Shown here: positions 50,242 to 63,321 of the stretch, in pieces
How positions within the stretch are numbered: position 1 is the stretch's first letter
Layout: each line of letters opens with the position of its first letter
From: Tanytarsus gracilentus
Lineage: Eukaryota; Arthropoda; Insecta; Diptera; Chironomidae
Assembly (NCBI GenBank): GCA_038502055.1
Contig: JAXRKN010000043.1
Coordinates: 558,001-622,000, forward strand
Direction of reading: 5' to 3'
DNA: 64,000 bases
Program-made: the position numbers and the translations under genes
The notes under the pieces: model-generated
Database searches by the model: none
The model's input: the letters and a program-made list of their open reading frames with translations, nothing else
What the model was told of the DNA's origin: nothing

Positions 50242-51121
50242 GTCTAAAAAGAAGATTCGAGAGATTTTTCTTATCAAATTTTGGTTATGTCAACTATTGT
50301 TGAGAATTATGTCTTGATTTAGTTAATTAGTGATTGATATATGAGGAAATTAATATTAATTAGTGATTAGAGTGATATTAGCATGGAGTTATGATTAATA
50401 TCTAGAAATTTTTACAATTGCCGATAAAAATGTGTTTCAAGTTCAACATAAAAATTTCATCAGACACTAAATTCAAAAAACTAGCGATTAAATTCAATTA
50501 ATTTCATCTTAACAATATTTAATGAACTTACCTTGTCACTTTTTATGCTGTGTTAACTTTCAAAATCTTAATTAAATGCAAAATTAATATAAGCACTTCC
50601 GAGCGAGGAAAATTCTGGATAACTCAGGGTTCGACAATTAAAAGCTATCGAGGGGATCGTAAAAATTCGCTTAATTTTGAAATTAAAATTTATTTACTTA
50701 AATATAGTGTCATCGTATAATTTTCACTTATTTTTATAATTAACTTTATATTTTATATAAATATTCTCGAATTATAGCAAAAATCTAAATTTTCTAATTC
50801 AAACACGTTTTTAACCGTAAACTAAATTTTGAATGAGTAAAAATTTTTGTAACGTCAGTTAAAAATTTAAAACACCAAAACCTAAACACAATAAAATCCC
50901 TTCACAACTTGAACTCTGTAAAAATTGAAAAAAATTCATAGGGATTGAAGAAAAGTCGTGTAAAAAATATCTAAATCCACATCAATAGCGAATTTTTAGT
51001 TTGGAAAATAGTTTTAACTTCATTTTAGGCGCATAAGATGTAGAGGTGTCGAGGTGGAAAGTGAATTAACACGCATTTTAGCGAGATTGCAAAATTTCAA
51101 GAAAAAAATATTACACAAAAA
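50242..51121. promoter_or_regulatory. Divergent promoter region of Hsp60 and puf
   Basis: Hsp60 (minus) and the USP34 gene (plus) start 880 bp apart. The interval contains the first intron and non-coding exon of Hsp60 (from about 50532), both core promoters and the 5' UTR of puf. No TATA box is evident for either, as expected for housekeeping genes. Confidence 0.5.
50608..50620. promoter_or_regulatory. Hsp60: Candidate heat-shock element
   Basis: GGAAAATTCTGGAT contains a perfect GAA-nn-TTC dyad followed two bases later by GAT, one mismatch from a third nGAAn unit. It lies about 75 bp beyond the proposed Hsp60 first-exon donor. Two and a half units is a minimal heat-shock-factor site, so this is tentative. 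Confidence 0.35.
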
Positions 51122-54100
51122 ATGTGTGAAACAGCTTATTGCAGTGACTTTCTTGCGCTGTTGCAGTCATGTAAGTGATTAAGATCGGTTATCCAGTGAA
51201 ATTATCACTTAATATCGTCTTATTTGAAGATTTCAAGTGATGGTGAAAAAATCCCTTTATTTTGTTAATTTTACTTATATATCACGGCTATTTGTTTATT
51301 TGCAGGCGATCAGCGTCTAATAAGTCACAAGAAAAATGATCATAACAACTTACGAGAGCTCTCGAAGAACGAGGTCGACACAATACTTTCATATATTCAA
51401 CTGTGGCCGCAAAGGTTAATCGCCTTGATGAAGATTCATCATCCAGAACTTTTCTAATTCATCTCATTTCTCTTCCAGGCAATGCATGTGCTGCTATCGT
51501 GATCTAAAGAATTTTGACCGGTTTAATTACATCATTCGATCCCTCATTTATCTCATCGTTAACAAGTTAAAGGATATTAAGAGTGTGCTGTTCTCTCCTG
51601 GATCTAAGGAAATTGTCGTGGAAAGTGCGACCGATGAAAATAAAGATCCGGAGGTTGAAAAGAAAGTCAACGATGAACAGAAACCAGCCAGTGAGGAAGT
51701 GACAAAAGAGAAGGAAACACCGAAAAAGTCAGATGAGGATCAGTGGACGGTTGCTGAACTTGAGAAAGTATTAATATTCATCTCGAAGGTGTTTCTACTC
51801 AATTTTCCTCTCTACATCGCACACAAACATGGCATGCACTATGGCCACGAAAGCTCACAGCAAGAGATTCAAACCGTTTCAGTGTTTTGTGATATTCACG
51901 ATACCGAAATTCCCGTCTATCTCTATCACAATGTGACGCTCTTCTGTTCTTCGGGCGGATTTGGTGCGATGACACAATGTTTCGAGGTCTCAGAGCTACC
52001 ACTCTCGTTGGCTCATGCTTGCACTGTTGCAATTTCAAATATTAAACTGTGGTTAAATTATCGTAGCATTGTTCAACTCTTTGTGCCCTTAAGGATTAAA
52101 GTTCTTCAATATATGTGTAAACTATCCGATCAAGATCTTCGATCGCCAGCAACGAAATCGATGGCTGACTTTATGTGGTCAGCAATTAAGGATCCTCTCG
52201 ATTCACAGCTCACTTTCGATACCGAAGGCCTGGCGCTTGCATTTAAATATTTTACATCTTCGACCCTCACCATGCGTTTGGCAGGAATGTCTCAAATTAA
52301 CGCTCACATCAATTGGTTCAATGACATATGTACAACCGAAACTGTCGCTGAAGTTGAGCTCGTCGGACGAAAGCTTGCCGATTGGCTATCGGAAAATCAA
52401 ATTATTTCGCATCTCTTTGGGCCCAATCTTCATGTAGAAATCATCAAACAATCGCACATCGTCTTAAACTTTTTGGCTGTTGAAAATCACATTACTGAAG
52501 AGCACATCTCGCTAATATGGCAGGCGTCTCAATTGAAGCACTGCTCGAAACCAATATACGACATTCTTCCGTCTCTAGTGAAAAATTTAGCTCCAAAGCC
52601 AGCGTCATATCTGTATTCGCTGCTCTGCAAACTCGATCCGAAAGAACATACCGAACAAAGCATTTATATAATTAGTGCACTTACAAAGCTGATTTGGACG
52701 CGAGATAGAAATAGACATGCAGCTGCTGCAATGGCAGCCTCGATGAGTGAAGCGTCCTCGAGTAATGTTCGTGAAATCACAGAAATTCCCTCGAGCAGCG
52801 AAAATAGTGTTAGTGTGAGTGTTGATGGAAGTAATAGTGATGAAGATCATCGACACGCGGAAGAGGACAGCAGCGATGAGTGCGCACATCATCACAATAA
52901 ATCGAGCAGCCCAATTGAGGTGGATGGAAGTGACAGTGGGCCGCCACCTTGTAAACAAGCGAGGAATGTGACGACATTAAGAAAAAAAGTATTGCCGCGC
53001 AATGAAGATGGAAAGGTGCAAGAGATCTATGAGATTAAGGACAAAAAGACAATGTATCCGATAATTGGACATAGAATTGGCCCTTACAACGCTCAAAATT
53101 CGAGCAGTGACGATGAGAGAATTGATTTAAATGAGAAAATCATTAGTGATAGAAAGAAACTTCGTAAGAAGCGTAAAAAGCATTTATCGAGAAAGGAAAT
53201 TCAGGAGATGGTTGAGAGTATTTCGGATAACGATTCAGATTGTGTATTTGGCGGAAGTGATTGCAGCGAGGGAATACATGACGATGTACTTGAGCGACTA
53301 AATAAAGATGATTCTTTCTTTCGAGCCATTTCTGAGAATTGCCATCTCATGGACTACTTGAGATCGACTGAAAATGATGGTTCTTCGTCGCCAATAAGCA
53401 CCAAGTCTGAGAAAAATCTAGCTGACTTTGATGATGAGGAGTCGCCGTGCGAAGAACTTACAGCGCTCGCAGCAAAACCAACTTTTGCATTTTCAAGAGA
53501 CAATCGATCGAGTACACCCGACAATGTTGGACATAAAAAGATTGCCGAGAGCAGTTCTAATGAGAAAAATAAATCGAGTTCGTCGAGTGCATCGGCATTA
53601 CGTACAAAATCACCGGACATTTGTCAACCGGGAAATACACTTCTGTGGGATCTCCTTCAGGACGATAAAATTGGCTTTCTAGGCGAAACTTTAGCCCTCG
53701 AGACAGAAAAGACACTCAGCTCTCTCGTATGCTTTCACACCGACAAAAATGTACGTAAACGCTTCATCGAGGCATGTCTCATCAACATCGCCAACAATCG
53801 TAGTGTGATCGTGAGTTTAAGACTGATTCCCAAGCTTCTCGCTTCGTTTCAACAATTTCGTGATATTGGAACGCATCAAGTGACGATGTGGGCCGAACGA
53901 ACGCATAAAATGATGCAGCATTTCTTCAATAACTTAAAGCATTACTGTAATTACGTGAAACATATGAGATCTAGATCAGACTCGGCCTCGAGTGATGAAG
54001 CAGCGCCATCGAACATTATCCTAGTGAAAAATAAGAATGGTGACTTGCTGTACTCGCACACGACACAAATTCAAGTTCGCCTACAGTTTTTGGCTTCTGT

Positions 54101-57100
54101 TTTCTGTGATATCGGCTCGCCGAAGGCATTTAGGTGAATTTTATAAAAATTTTATTAAATAAATTTATTAATTAATCTATTTTAAATTCCAGATTGACAA
54201 TAAATCAGGTTGATATTTTGTGGTCATGTCTCTCGAACGATCCCGAGTGTGCTGATTGTCTCTTCAATTGGCTCCAAGGACAGGCGAAAGGAGGTGCACA
54301 GCATGCCCTCAGTACAATGGCAATTCAACACATTTATCGTCATAAATGGCCCGAGCTTAAACCCGAATATGTGTCTATGGTAGCTCTCACGCTCTTTCAG
54401 CAACTCTTCATTATCACCCTTTCGGATGAGCGACGTAGTGAGAAGACGGACGTTAGTGGAATGGATATCTTGTGGAAAATTGCATTGAGAGCAAATGACA
54501 CGGAGGTTTCAATGGCCGCCATCAATTACATCAATACTTTTTACATGGAAAATCAATTGAAAAACGAGGCTGAATTTGTGAAGCAATGCATGAATTATTT
54601 GACGCAAGCTGCTGAGGGTTTGCATAATGTCGAGATGCAGGATCATTCGATTATGTGCGTACAACGAGCTTTGATGTTACTCAATACACATTTAGAGACA
54701 TTTAGACGAAGATATGCTTACCATTTGAGACGTTGGGCGTTAGAGGGTAAAGGAATTACGTCGCATAGTGCATTAAGAACAGAAGGACCTGGACCTCCCA
54801 TTAAAATTATCCTTCAACCTGGAGGACTAAGTGAAAAATCATATTTGCATTTGTATCAAACTGATTTAATTGGAGATCTCAAAGCGGAAATTGCAAAATG
54901 GTATGAAAACCTGCAAGGAAAAATTTGCGGTGAATCTTCGAGTATCAGCAATAGTTTAGGAAATGTTCTTACTGATGGTCCATTGAGAATAATTACGCAG
55001 GGTCAAGAGATCACCAGTGAGTATGATGAACGTACTCTCATGGATGTTGGATTTAAGGACAATCAAATTGTTTATGTTTCGCTTGGAGGGCGAAGTCGTG
55101 GAAGAAGAAATGACGATCATCCATCAATGTTGCCGGCACCCTCGAAAGACTGTCTGCCCACAGTTCTTCTCCTTCAAACAAACTATTTCGAGCAATTATT
55201 TAAACTCATGCAGACTCTCGGCAATATGAAGCTAATTAAGAAGGGTGCTAACATTCTTCAGCACACACAAGCACAAGTTCTATCGAGGAGAGTATGGGAT
55301 ATTTTAGCAATGCTGCCAACCAATCCAACTCTTCTTGACACATTTAAAAATCTCTCATTCAATCAGAAAACAGCCGACGATGAGGACACGTCAATAAACA
55401 TTCAAGATCTCCTAGATACAAGTAATTTACAAAAGTTCATGTATTGTCTGCACATTGTCGAAAGTCTCTCAAAATCACGCTTCTCGACATCCATCAAAAC
55501 TCATCAACGCAATCAGTTAAAGATGAAAATTTCAAAGGGAAAAAATTCTAAGAAAGCGACAATTATTAAGGAAAACATTGAGGAAAAGCACAATAATGAC
55601 GATAGAGGCGATGAAAATTCAGAAAATCAGCAGCGTGAAGAGTCATCGATTGATTTAAAAATTAAGAAGTCAATCGAGTGGAGTAACAAATTCATTAAGA
55701 ATGGCGGTCTTGAGCATCTCTACAATATTTTCGTATCGGGTGTGCTTCAAAAGGGCATTGACGATGAGGAGAGTGATGAGTGGCGGCACGATTGTCTCTG
55801 TAGTCTATTGAGAATTTTATGCTTGTTGGGAGTTGAGGACTTAAAGCAAGAGGAAAATATTATCGTAATTCCAAAACTAAATGAGGAAATGTTAAAGATG
55901 ATGGATACTCGTAAGACAATTGCGCGAATATCGTCGATTCTTATTGAGGCTGCAGTTCCACCGCGCGATAATCAATATAAAACTGGATTTTGGGGACGAG
56001 CTCAGGTTGTTAATTTCTCGATGAATTTACTCGTGTGCTTTGCATACTCATCAGAAAAAGCCAGAGAGACGCTATGGAACTTTGAAGATCATTATCAGTG
56101 GCTTGAAAAGTTAATTCTCGACGATCCCGATCCGCATGTCAGAAGAGAGACATGTGCAGCTCTCTATCGACTATGCATGGGCAATTCAAAGACCTATCCA
56201 GAGCTAATTGTACCCCTCTTGGTGCTACTAATTAGTTTCCTTCCGAAAGCTGAGAAAATGCGAACTCAAACAGTTTGCTATTCACTCAACGATGATGGAA
56301 AAGAGCCCTACGGACAAGCGTGCCGAGATTATTTTTGGCTACTCTCTCGCCTTGTCGATAACACAACGCCGGATTTGCTAAAAGGCAACATAAAAGAAGA
56401 AGTTGATACGATTGACGTCGAAGAACTCTGCCATCAAGTTTCAAAGCTAATAATAAATCGAGATCTATTGGAGCGACGTCATATCCAAGACGACGGTCTC
56501 GTTGGTTTATTAAATCTCATGGCAAATCTCGTTAAATACGACCCTCCCTTTAAGTACAGTCAACCGGGTCAGCAGTTTATAGCGAAAATATTTGAATGCC
56601 TTTTTGCACTGCCAACGGCTGAGAATCGAGATTTACCAAAGTGTAAATCACAAGGAGCTCGAGCGGCATCATACGATTTACTCATTGAGTTGACTAAAAA
56701 TGCACCACAAAATTATATGCTACTTCATAAGATGTTATTGTTGCAGCATAGACCGGGACCTCATTCTCCTTATCCATGGGATTATTGGCCTCGAGATGAT
56801 GGACGATCAGAGAGCGGCTACGTTGGCCTAACGAATCTTGGCGCAACTTGTTATATGGCAGCGTGTATTCAACACATTTTCATGATGCCACAAGCGCGCG
56901 AAACAATTCTAACGGTACTTGCCGATGATCCCGTAAAACATAAACAGACTTTTTGTGAGCTTCAGAGGATGTTTGCATATCTAATGGAGAGTGAGCGAAA
57001 GTCCTATAATCCAAGATCATTTTGTAAGGTTTATCAAATGGATCATCAGCCGCTTAACACGGGAGAGCAAAAAGATATGGCTGAATTTTTTATAGATCTC

Positions 57101-60100
57101 GTTTCAAAGCTCGAAGAAATGACGCCGGAACTTAAGGAACTGGTTAAGAAAATATTTTGCGGTGTAATTAGCAACAATGTTGTGTCACTTGATTGTGATC
57201 ATGTGAGTCGTACGCTCGAGGAATTTTATACGGTTCGTTGTCAGGTTGCCGATATGAGAAATCTTCAAGAATCCCTCGACGAGGTCACCGTTAAGGATAC
57301 GCTTGAGGGCGACAATATGTACACTTGTTCAACATGCGGCAAGAAGGTGAGGGCGGAAAAGAGAGCGTGCTTTAAGAAATTACCACAAATTTTGTGCTTC
57401 AATACAATGCGGTACACTTTCAATATGGTCACGATGCTGAAGGAGAAAGTCAACACTCATTTTTCATTTCCAATGCGTCTCGATATGTCACGATATGTTG
57501 AAAAGACTCTCATGCCTCAACAATATCAAGAGGAGAAAATGAAATTACAAAATAAATCAATTGACGAGGGCATGGAAGTTGACGATAAAAAAGATTCTTT
57601 GTCTGAAATATCTGAGGAGTTTGATGAGAATTACGAATACGATCTGGTTGGTGTAACTGTTCATACGGGAACTGCCGACGGTGGGCACTATTATAGTTTC
57701 ATTAAGGAACGCGATAGCGATAAGAAAATGTCGGGTGGCGATCGTTGGTTTTTATTTAACGATGCGGAAGTGAAGCTCTTTGATCCATCGCAAATTGCCG
57801 CAGAATGTTTTGGCGGAGAAATGACGGTGAGATAGATTTCAAATGATTTTTAAATCAACTCCAATTTAATTCCATTTTAGAGTAAAACCTACGATTCAGT
57901 GACTGAAAAGTATTTGGACTTTAGCTTCGAGAAGACCAATTCAGCCTACATGCTTTTCTATGAAAGGCGCGACATTAGTGAGAAGAAAAAAGTAGAGTTA
58001 ATTAGTACGCCTAGTTGCTCATCTCAAGATGCCAATCGAAACCTTTCAGAAGACAATTCGATGGAAAATGATTCAGAAAATAAAATTTCTCCCATAAATG
58101 ATCAGCAGAAGGTTGTGAAGAAGCGTTCGTTGCTGAGTAAGGATCTCGAGGACTGGATTTGGCAGGACAATCGTCACTATCTTGAAGATAGAAACATTTT
58201 TGAGCACACTTATTTTAAGTGAGTTTAAATTTATTAAATTTTAAACTTTTCTACTAATCTCAATTCTTTTTGCAGCTTTATGTGGCAAATTTGTGGTCAC
58301 GTTCCGCAATCACTGTTAGTTCTTAACGATATAACTTTTAGAGCAGCGCAACTCTCGGTGTCATTCTTTATTGAAACGTTTATTCATGCTAAGGAGAAGG
58401 TAATGAAGAAATTTTAAATAAGAGCTAAAATTATAATTATTTTAATTTCAGCCTACGATGGTATTATGGGTTGAATTGTTAACGAAGCAATTTAATGCGA
58501 GTCAGGAGGCTTGTGAGTGGTTTCTCGGTCATATGTCTCAGGAGCCATGGTGGCCTGTACAAGTACTTATTCAGTGTCCAAATCAAATGGTTCGTCAAAT
58601 GTTTCAACGTCTTGTTATTCATGTGATACAACGACTACGGCCAGCACATTCCTCAATATATTTGGAGCGAGAGTCAAGTGGATCGGGTGGCGGCGATGAT
58701 GAGGAGGAAATTGGAAGTGCAGAGGCGACAATTGGTGAAAAGTCTTGTGTAACAAAGTTCATTAAGTCACTAATTGCCCTCATGGAAAATGGTGCTAAGG
58801 CTCATCTGCGTCACTTGACGGAATTTTTCGGCTTATTGTATGAGTTCTCACGAATGGGCGAGGAAGAGACCAAATTTTTGCTACAAATCAATGTCATTAA
58901 GAGTGTTAGTGATTTCTACTTAGGTCATAAGAATCATAATAATGTGAGTTTTAATTTTTGCTCATAATTTATTTGTTGTTAATTTTTCAATTAATTTTTT
59001 ACAGGTTGATTCGTCGTCAGATAATGACGACAACTCTTCAGATGAAACCCTCTCGATTGATAAAACTCGACCAGCTTCGTTAGACAAAATGATTGCACTC
59101 GTTGCTAATTTAGTGGAAAAATCGAGAGGAACTGATAACATCTTGCAGCTGTCAACTAGAGATTATAATGCCATCACTGGCGGAAAAGGATTTCCATTTT
59201 TATATCAGCAAATTAAGGACAACATTAATCCCAATCAAACGAGACTCTTGATTCATGCACTCTGTCGATACGATGAGAGGCTTGCGGGATCGATAATCAC
59301 GATGCTCTTCAGCGCTGTAACTAAACACACAGAAGTAAGTTAGATTTAAATCAACTTTACTTATTTACTAATAATTCATTATTTTAGCTCTGCAGTCCAT
59401 TCTTTAAACTTTTGACACTCCTCACGGAGACATCGTCGGGTCCGTCTGGCCTTCCTTGTTTCTCTCAACTCGTACTTCAACGCGTCTGGGATGCAGCGGA
59501 ATATTGTCCACAACCATCGTTAGAATGGCTTTCTATGCAAGCGCCACGTAATAAAATTGCTCATGCTTGGGTTTTGTCAACAGCTGAAAGTTGGGTCGAG
59601 CAATTTTTGATGGCGAGTTCAAATTTGAGAGTTAGAAATGGTGAGAAATTAATTTATTAATTAATAATTACTAAAATTGAATTTTTTAGCTGCTGCAAAT
59701 CTTCTCGTGTCTCTCGTACCGATTCAATCTTTTCGTCAAAATTTTCGAGCAACATCGCACCATAAAATTGTGATTAATAATCCGATGCGTGATATTTCTG
59801 GAGAGGCTCAACAAATTCTACATAGCATCCTTACAATTCTTCTCAAACTCCTTCGATCTGCTAAAAACTATACGGACATAAGCACGCACGGTACAGTCAA
59901 ACTTACATCGTATTTCAGTTTAATGACTTATTGCATGATAACGAATACTGAAAAATTAATGTTGGGACCACACATTAAAACCCTTTGGGAGCTGTTTCAT
60001 CCAAAACTTTCGGAACCAAGCGTACCGACTCATCACAATAAGCAAGCTCTCCTTGCATTTTGGTATCATGCGACAGTGGATTGTCCTGAAAATGCTCAAA

Positions 60101-62259
60101 TTGTCGCGACTAATTTAGAAATCACAAAGAATATTGCATTTAATTACATTCTGTGAGTATTTAATTTATTTTATTTAATCATTTAACTTACTTAATTTAC
60201 AATTACAGTGCCGATCACGATGACTCTGAAGTCGTTCAATATAATCGTTGTATGTTGCCAGCTTATTATGGTCTTTTACGTCTCTGTTGCGAACAATCGA
60301 GAACACTTACGCGCCAACTCGCCTCGCATCAAAATCTTCAATGGGCTTTCAAAAACATCACTCCATACCCCACTCAATATCCTTTGGCCGTTGATGAGTT
60401 ATTTAAATTAATGCAATTATTTGTTGCCAAATATCCCGACTCAACGCCCGCAGAGCTCGAACAAATTTCAATGTTTAGACGTCACACGTTGTCGGCATAT
60501 TTGAGTAGTTTGGACGCTCGAGTATCATGGAACACTTTGATATCGGCTCTTAGAATTTTAATAGAGAACGACGACGATAGGGTATTTTTTGTAAGCAATG
60601 CTGGGCTTTTCATTTGCTTTGAAGCTTTTTTAACACTCCACTCGATGTATCATGAGGCGACAGCATGTAATGTAATTGAAGATCTCCAAGATTTATTGCG
60701 TGAAATAGTGAGGCTGATTCAGGCGTTGAGGAACAATTGTCGCGATCAAAAGAAGCGACATCCACAGCCGGGATATTTTAAAGGACTTGCCGAGGTCGTG
60801 AGACGATTGACAACTTTATTAAACACATTCAATCCTTCTGACATGAGAAATTTATCGCTAGAAATTCTTAAAGAATTAGTTAAGAGTGTTCCGAATGAAG
60901 TCATTAGCATTTTGACACCAATTCTCGGTCACTGTCATACGCAAACGCAACAAGCATCGATGGGACCGCTTGGATCTTATTTGCCGCGAAGGAGTTCTAA
61001 AAACTCTGGTAATTCATCCAGCGGCAGCAATTCAATGTCATGGTCTTCGAAAAATATACAACGACCACCACGTCCATTAATTCAAATGAATATTCCGCGT
61101 ACTCTACAATCCTTTTCACACGCCCGTGGGATCGATAAAGAATTCGATTTGGCTGTTGAGAATTTCTATAAGCCCTATCACGAGTTCCTCGATGTCTTTT
61201 TCCGTGCGGCTGTCACCTGCAATATATTCAATGAGACTCTCGTTAATTTAAGTCTACAAACTGCTATTGAGGCTGTCGGATGGCACTTTGCCTACTTTCC
61301 AGCATTTTGGGTGGGACTCAGCAAAAATAAAAGCATGCAAAAGTGAGTCGATAATAGTTATTTATATTTTAATTTATTTCAATTTTATTATTTTATTCAG
61401 ATATGTGGACATGCTTGTCAACAACACTCTGATACACGAGTATATCGATCGAATTTTGAAAGATGAAAGAGTCTCACTCAACGACTCGATGATTGCCAAT
61501 TTCCTGGAAATTTTCTACGCAAAGGTAAAAGCTTCAAATTAATAAAATCAATTTTTTATAAATTGAAAATTTATTTAGGTACAAACGCGAATGTCCATTT
61601 CAAAGCTTTTGGATAACATCTGTATGTATATCCTGAAGCATGATTGGGAGGAAATTTGTGGAGATTTACATGCCATAAGAATTATTGGACAAACAGGAGG
61701 CTTTCCGCAAGCGTCTAAGAATAATCTCAAGAAAAATTTAGAGCTTGTACTTTTAAAGTGCAAAGAAAATAATGAAGGTAAGATCTAAAAATGGTAAAAA
61801 AATTAAAGTTTAATAATTTGAAATTCCACAGAAGAATCTCCACCGAAAAAACAAAAGCTGGGCACACCTCCACCAACGCCATCCACATCGTCGTCGCAAC
61901 AATCATCGAATACTGAAAGTGAAAATTCAACAAAATCACAAGAGCAGGAGAAAAATGACACGGGTAGTGCGAAAGAGTCTAAAGATGAACAATCGACATC
62001 AGCATCGCCTTCATATTCACCTCGAAATGATTTAATTCGTGATATTGAAAGTCATATTGAGATAATTTTCGAATGTTTTGAGCTCGATGATGCGGCGGCA
62101 GCAGCAGCAGTCAGTAAGCCCGAATCAAGTTCAAATGAAAGTTCTGTGGAGAATCAAAATGCAAGTCAATCGGAAAAGAGCGAAAATGAATGTTTACCCA
62201 ACAAAAAGGCTGAAAGTGATGAAAATGAGAAGAAGAAAAGCGAGATGCAAAGTGATTGA
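51122..62259 (+). CDS. puf: Ubiquitin carboxyl-terminal hydrolase 34 (puffyeye orthologue)
   Basis: A giant cysteine protease that removes ubiquitin; USP34/puf is linked to Wnt/axin and Myc stability in other animals. Fourteen exons: 51122-51170, 51306-51414, 51479-54133, 54193-57826, 57881-58218, 58276-58399, 58452-58943, 59005-59334, 59388-59640, 59690-60152, 60209-61342, 61401-61524, 61579-61777 and 61832-62259 (10,332 nt, 3443 aa; human about 3550). All junctions keep frame. The tiny first exon was missed by simple frame calling; its start MCETAY fits the human MCE start. Helical-repeat N-terminus, an acidic Ser-rich disordered stretch (~residues 420-700), a ubiquitin-like segment around 1200, then the USP domain: Cys1824 (NLGATCYM), CSTCGKK zinc pair, His2103 (ADGGHYYSF). 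The tail is Ser/Glu-rich. A candidate AATAAA is near 62570. Confidence 0.95.
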
Positions 62260-63218
62260 AAAATTGATAAAAATGAATTAAGGATTCGAAAGTAAAATAA
62301 TTTTCTCTCTATCGAATTTAATCGACTGGAAAATCATGCGAGGTGAAAATTAAAACAAAAATCGCCTTTTAAGTTCTGTTTTTATTTTTTTCTCCCCTTT
62401 TCACCATTTTTTCATTATATCTTATTGTGAGTTATGAATGTGTGTCCTGCAACATTATATGTTGATTTATAGAAACACACGGGCATGACGTGAGCATATT
62501 AAGTTTGTTACTAAGTATTTTAAAGAAAATATGGAGGAAATTCACATTTTTCAATGTTTTTTGACTTAAAATAAAAATGGAGAAATATGAATTGCCGTTT
62601 TTATAAAAAAAAAATTAAAAGTTTTTTGATTATTTGAAATTTTCAGGATGATTTAAAGAAAAATTTTAATTATTTTTTTTTGCATTAGTTACTCACATAC
62701 CTAAATTTAAAAAAATCATCGAATCATTTTAAAAAGTTCAAAATATGATGTTAAATTATCTTATAAGAATTATGAAATTTGTAACATAATTCTTATAAGA
62801 TTTTTCAACATAATTTTGTGTTTACATTTTTTCGCACACTTATAACGGCTTCGAAAATTTCAAAACATTATCCAACAGCATTATTTTTTCAGCGCTACAC
62901 ATAAATCGTAGTGAGTGAGTGTGTTGAGAATTGTAAAACCGATGAGTCGTTGTCGGTCCGGGAAAAAATTAATTTAAGTAGTTTTTCAATTCTTAAAAAA
63001 TCCAAAAATGATTTAATTTGATCCCCAACACCGAGTGTTTTATTAAAAAATAAAAAAATATGGCATCGAGTGTGTGAAAATTGCAAAAAAAATCTAGTCA
63101 TATATTGAGCCGAAAGAAATAATAAAAGTAGGAAAAAAAAGTTATTCAATAAGAAAAGAAAGAAAGAAAAAATTCAGAGAGTGAAAAATTTGTGGAGAAA
63201 ATTTAATAATAAAAAAAT
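62260..63218 (+). other. puf 3' UTR and 5' region of the next gene
   Basis: The first ~320 bases are puf 3' UTR, ending near an AATAAA at about 62570. An inverted repeat around ATTCTTATAAGA occurs at 62755-62800 (TCTTATAAGAATTATG then CATAATTCTTATAAGA). From about 62900 the sequence is probably promoter and 5' UTR of the gene that starts at 63219. Confidence 0.45.
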
Positions 63219-63321
63219 ATGGATCGCTTGGATAACGAGGAGCTGAAAGAATGGTCTCAGAATCAACCGTTGAGTATTTTAAGATTGGATCCAATCGACA
63301 GAGCGATACTGAAAATATCAG
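63219..63321 (+). CDS. First coding exon of an unidentified gene
   Basis: ATG at 63219 in an A-rich context (AAAATATGG) opens MDRLDNEELKEWSQNQPL and continues for 34 codons to ATATCAG, then a plausible donor GTACGAAA. The frame beyond is open only by chance. The residue composition, with charged start, ILRLDPIDRAILKIS and no signal peptide, looks like a real protein N-terminus. I do not recognise the family. The rest of the gene lies beyond the window. Confidence 0.5.

Noticed and set aside
50242..50277. Upstream in-frame start for Hsp60 (MIRKISRIFFLD)
   Set aside because: A 3' splice site lies directly before MYRLPT; these codons are intronic, and the family starts at MYRL/MFRL.
51486..51488. 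Start of the USP gene at the first ATG of the long exon
   Set aside because: Two upstream exons in frame match the conserved USP34 N-terminus.
51122..62259. Identity as fat facets/USP9X
   Set aside because: Motifs around the catalytic Cys (VGLTNLGATCYMA) and EEFYTVRCQVADM fit USP34/puf, not USP9X (VGLKNAGATCYMN).
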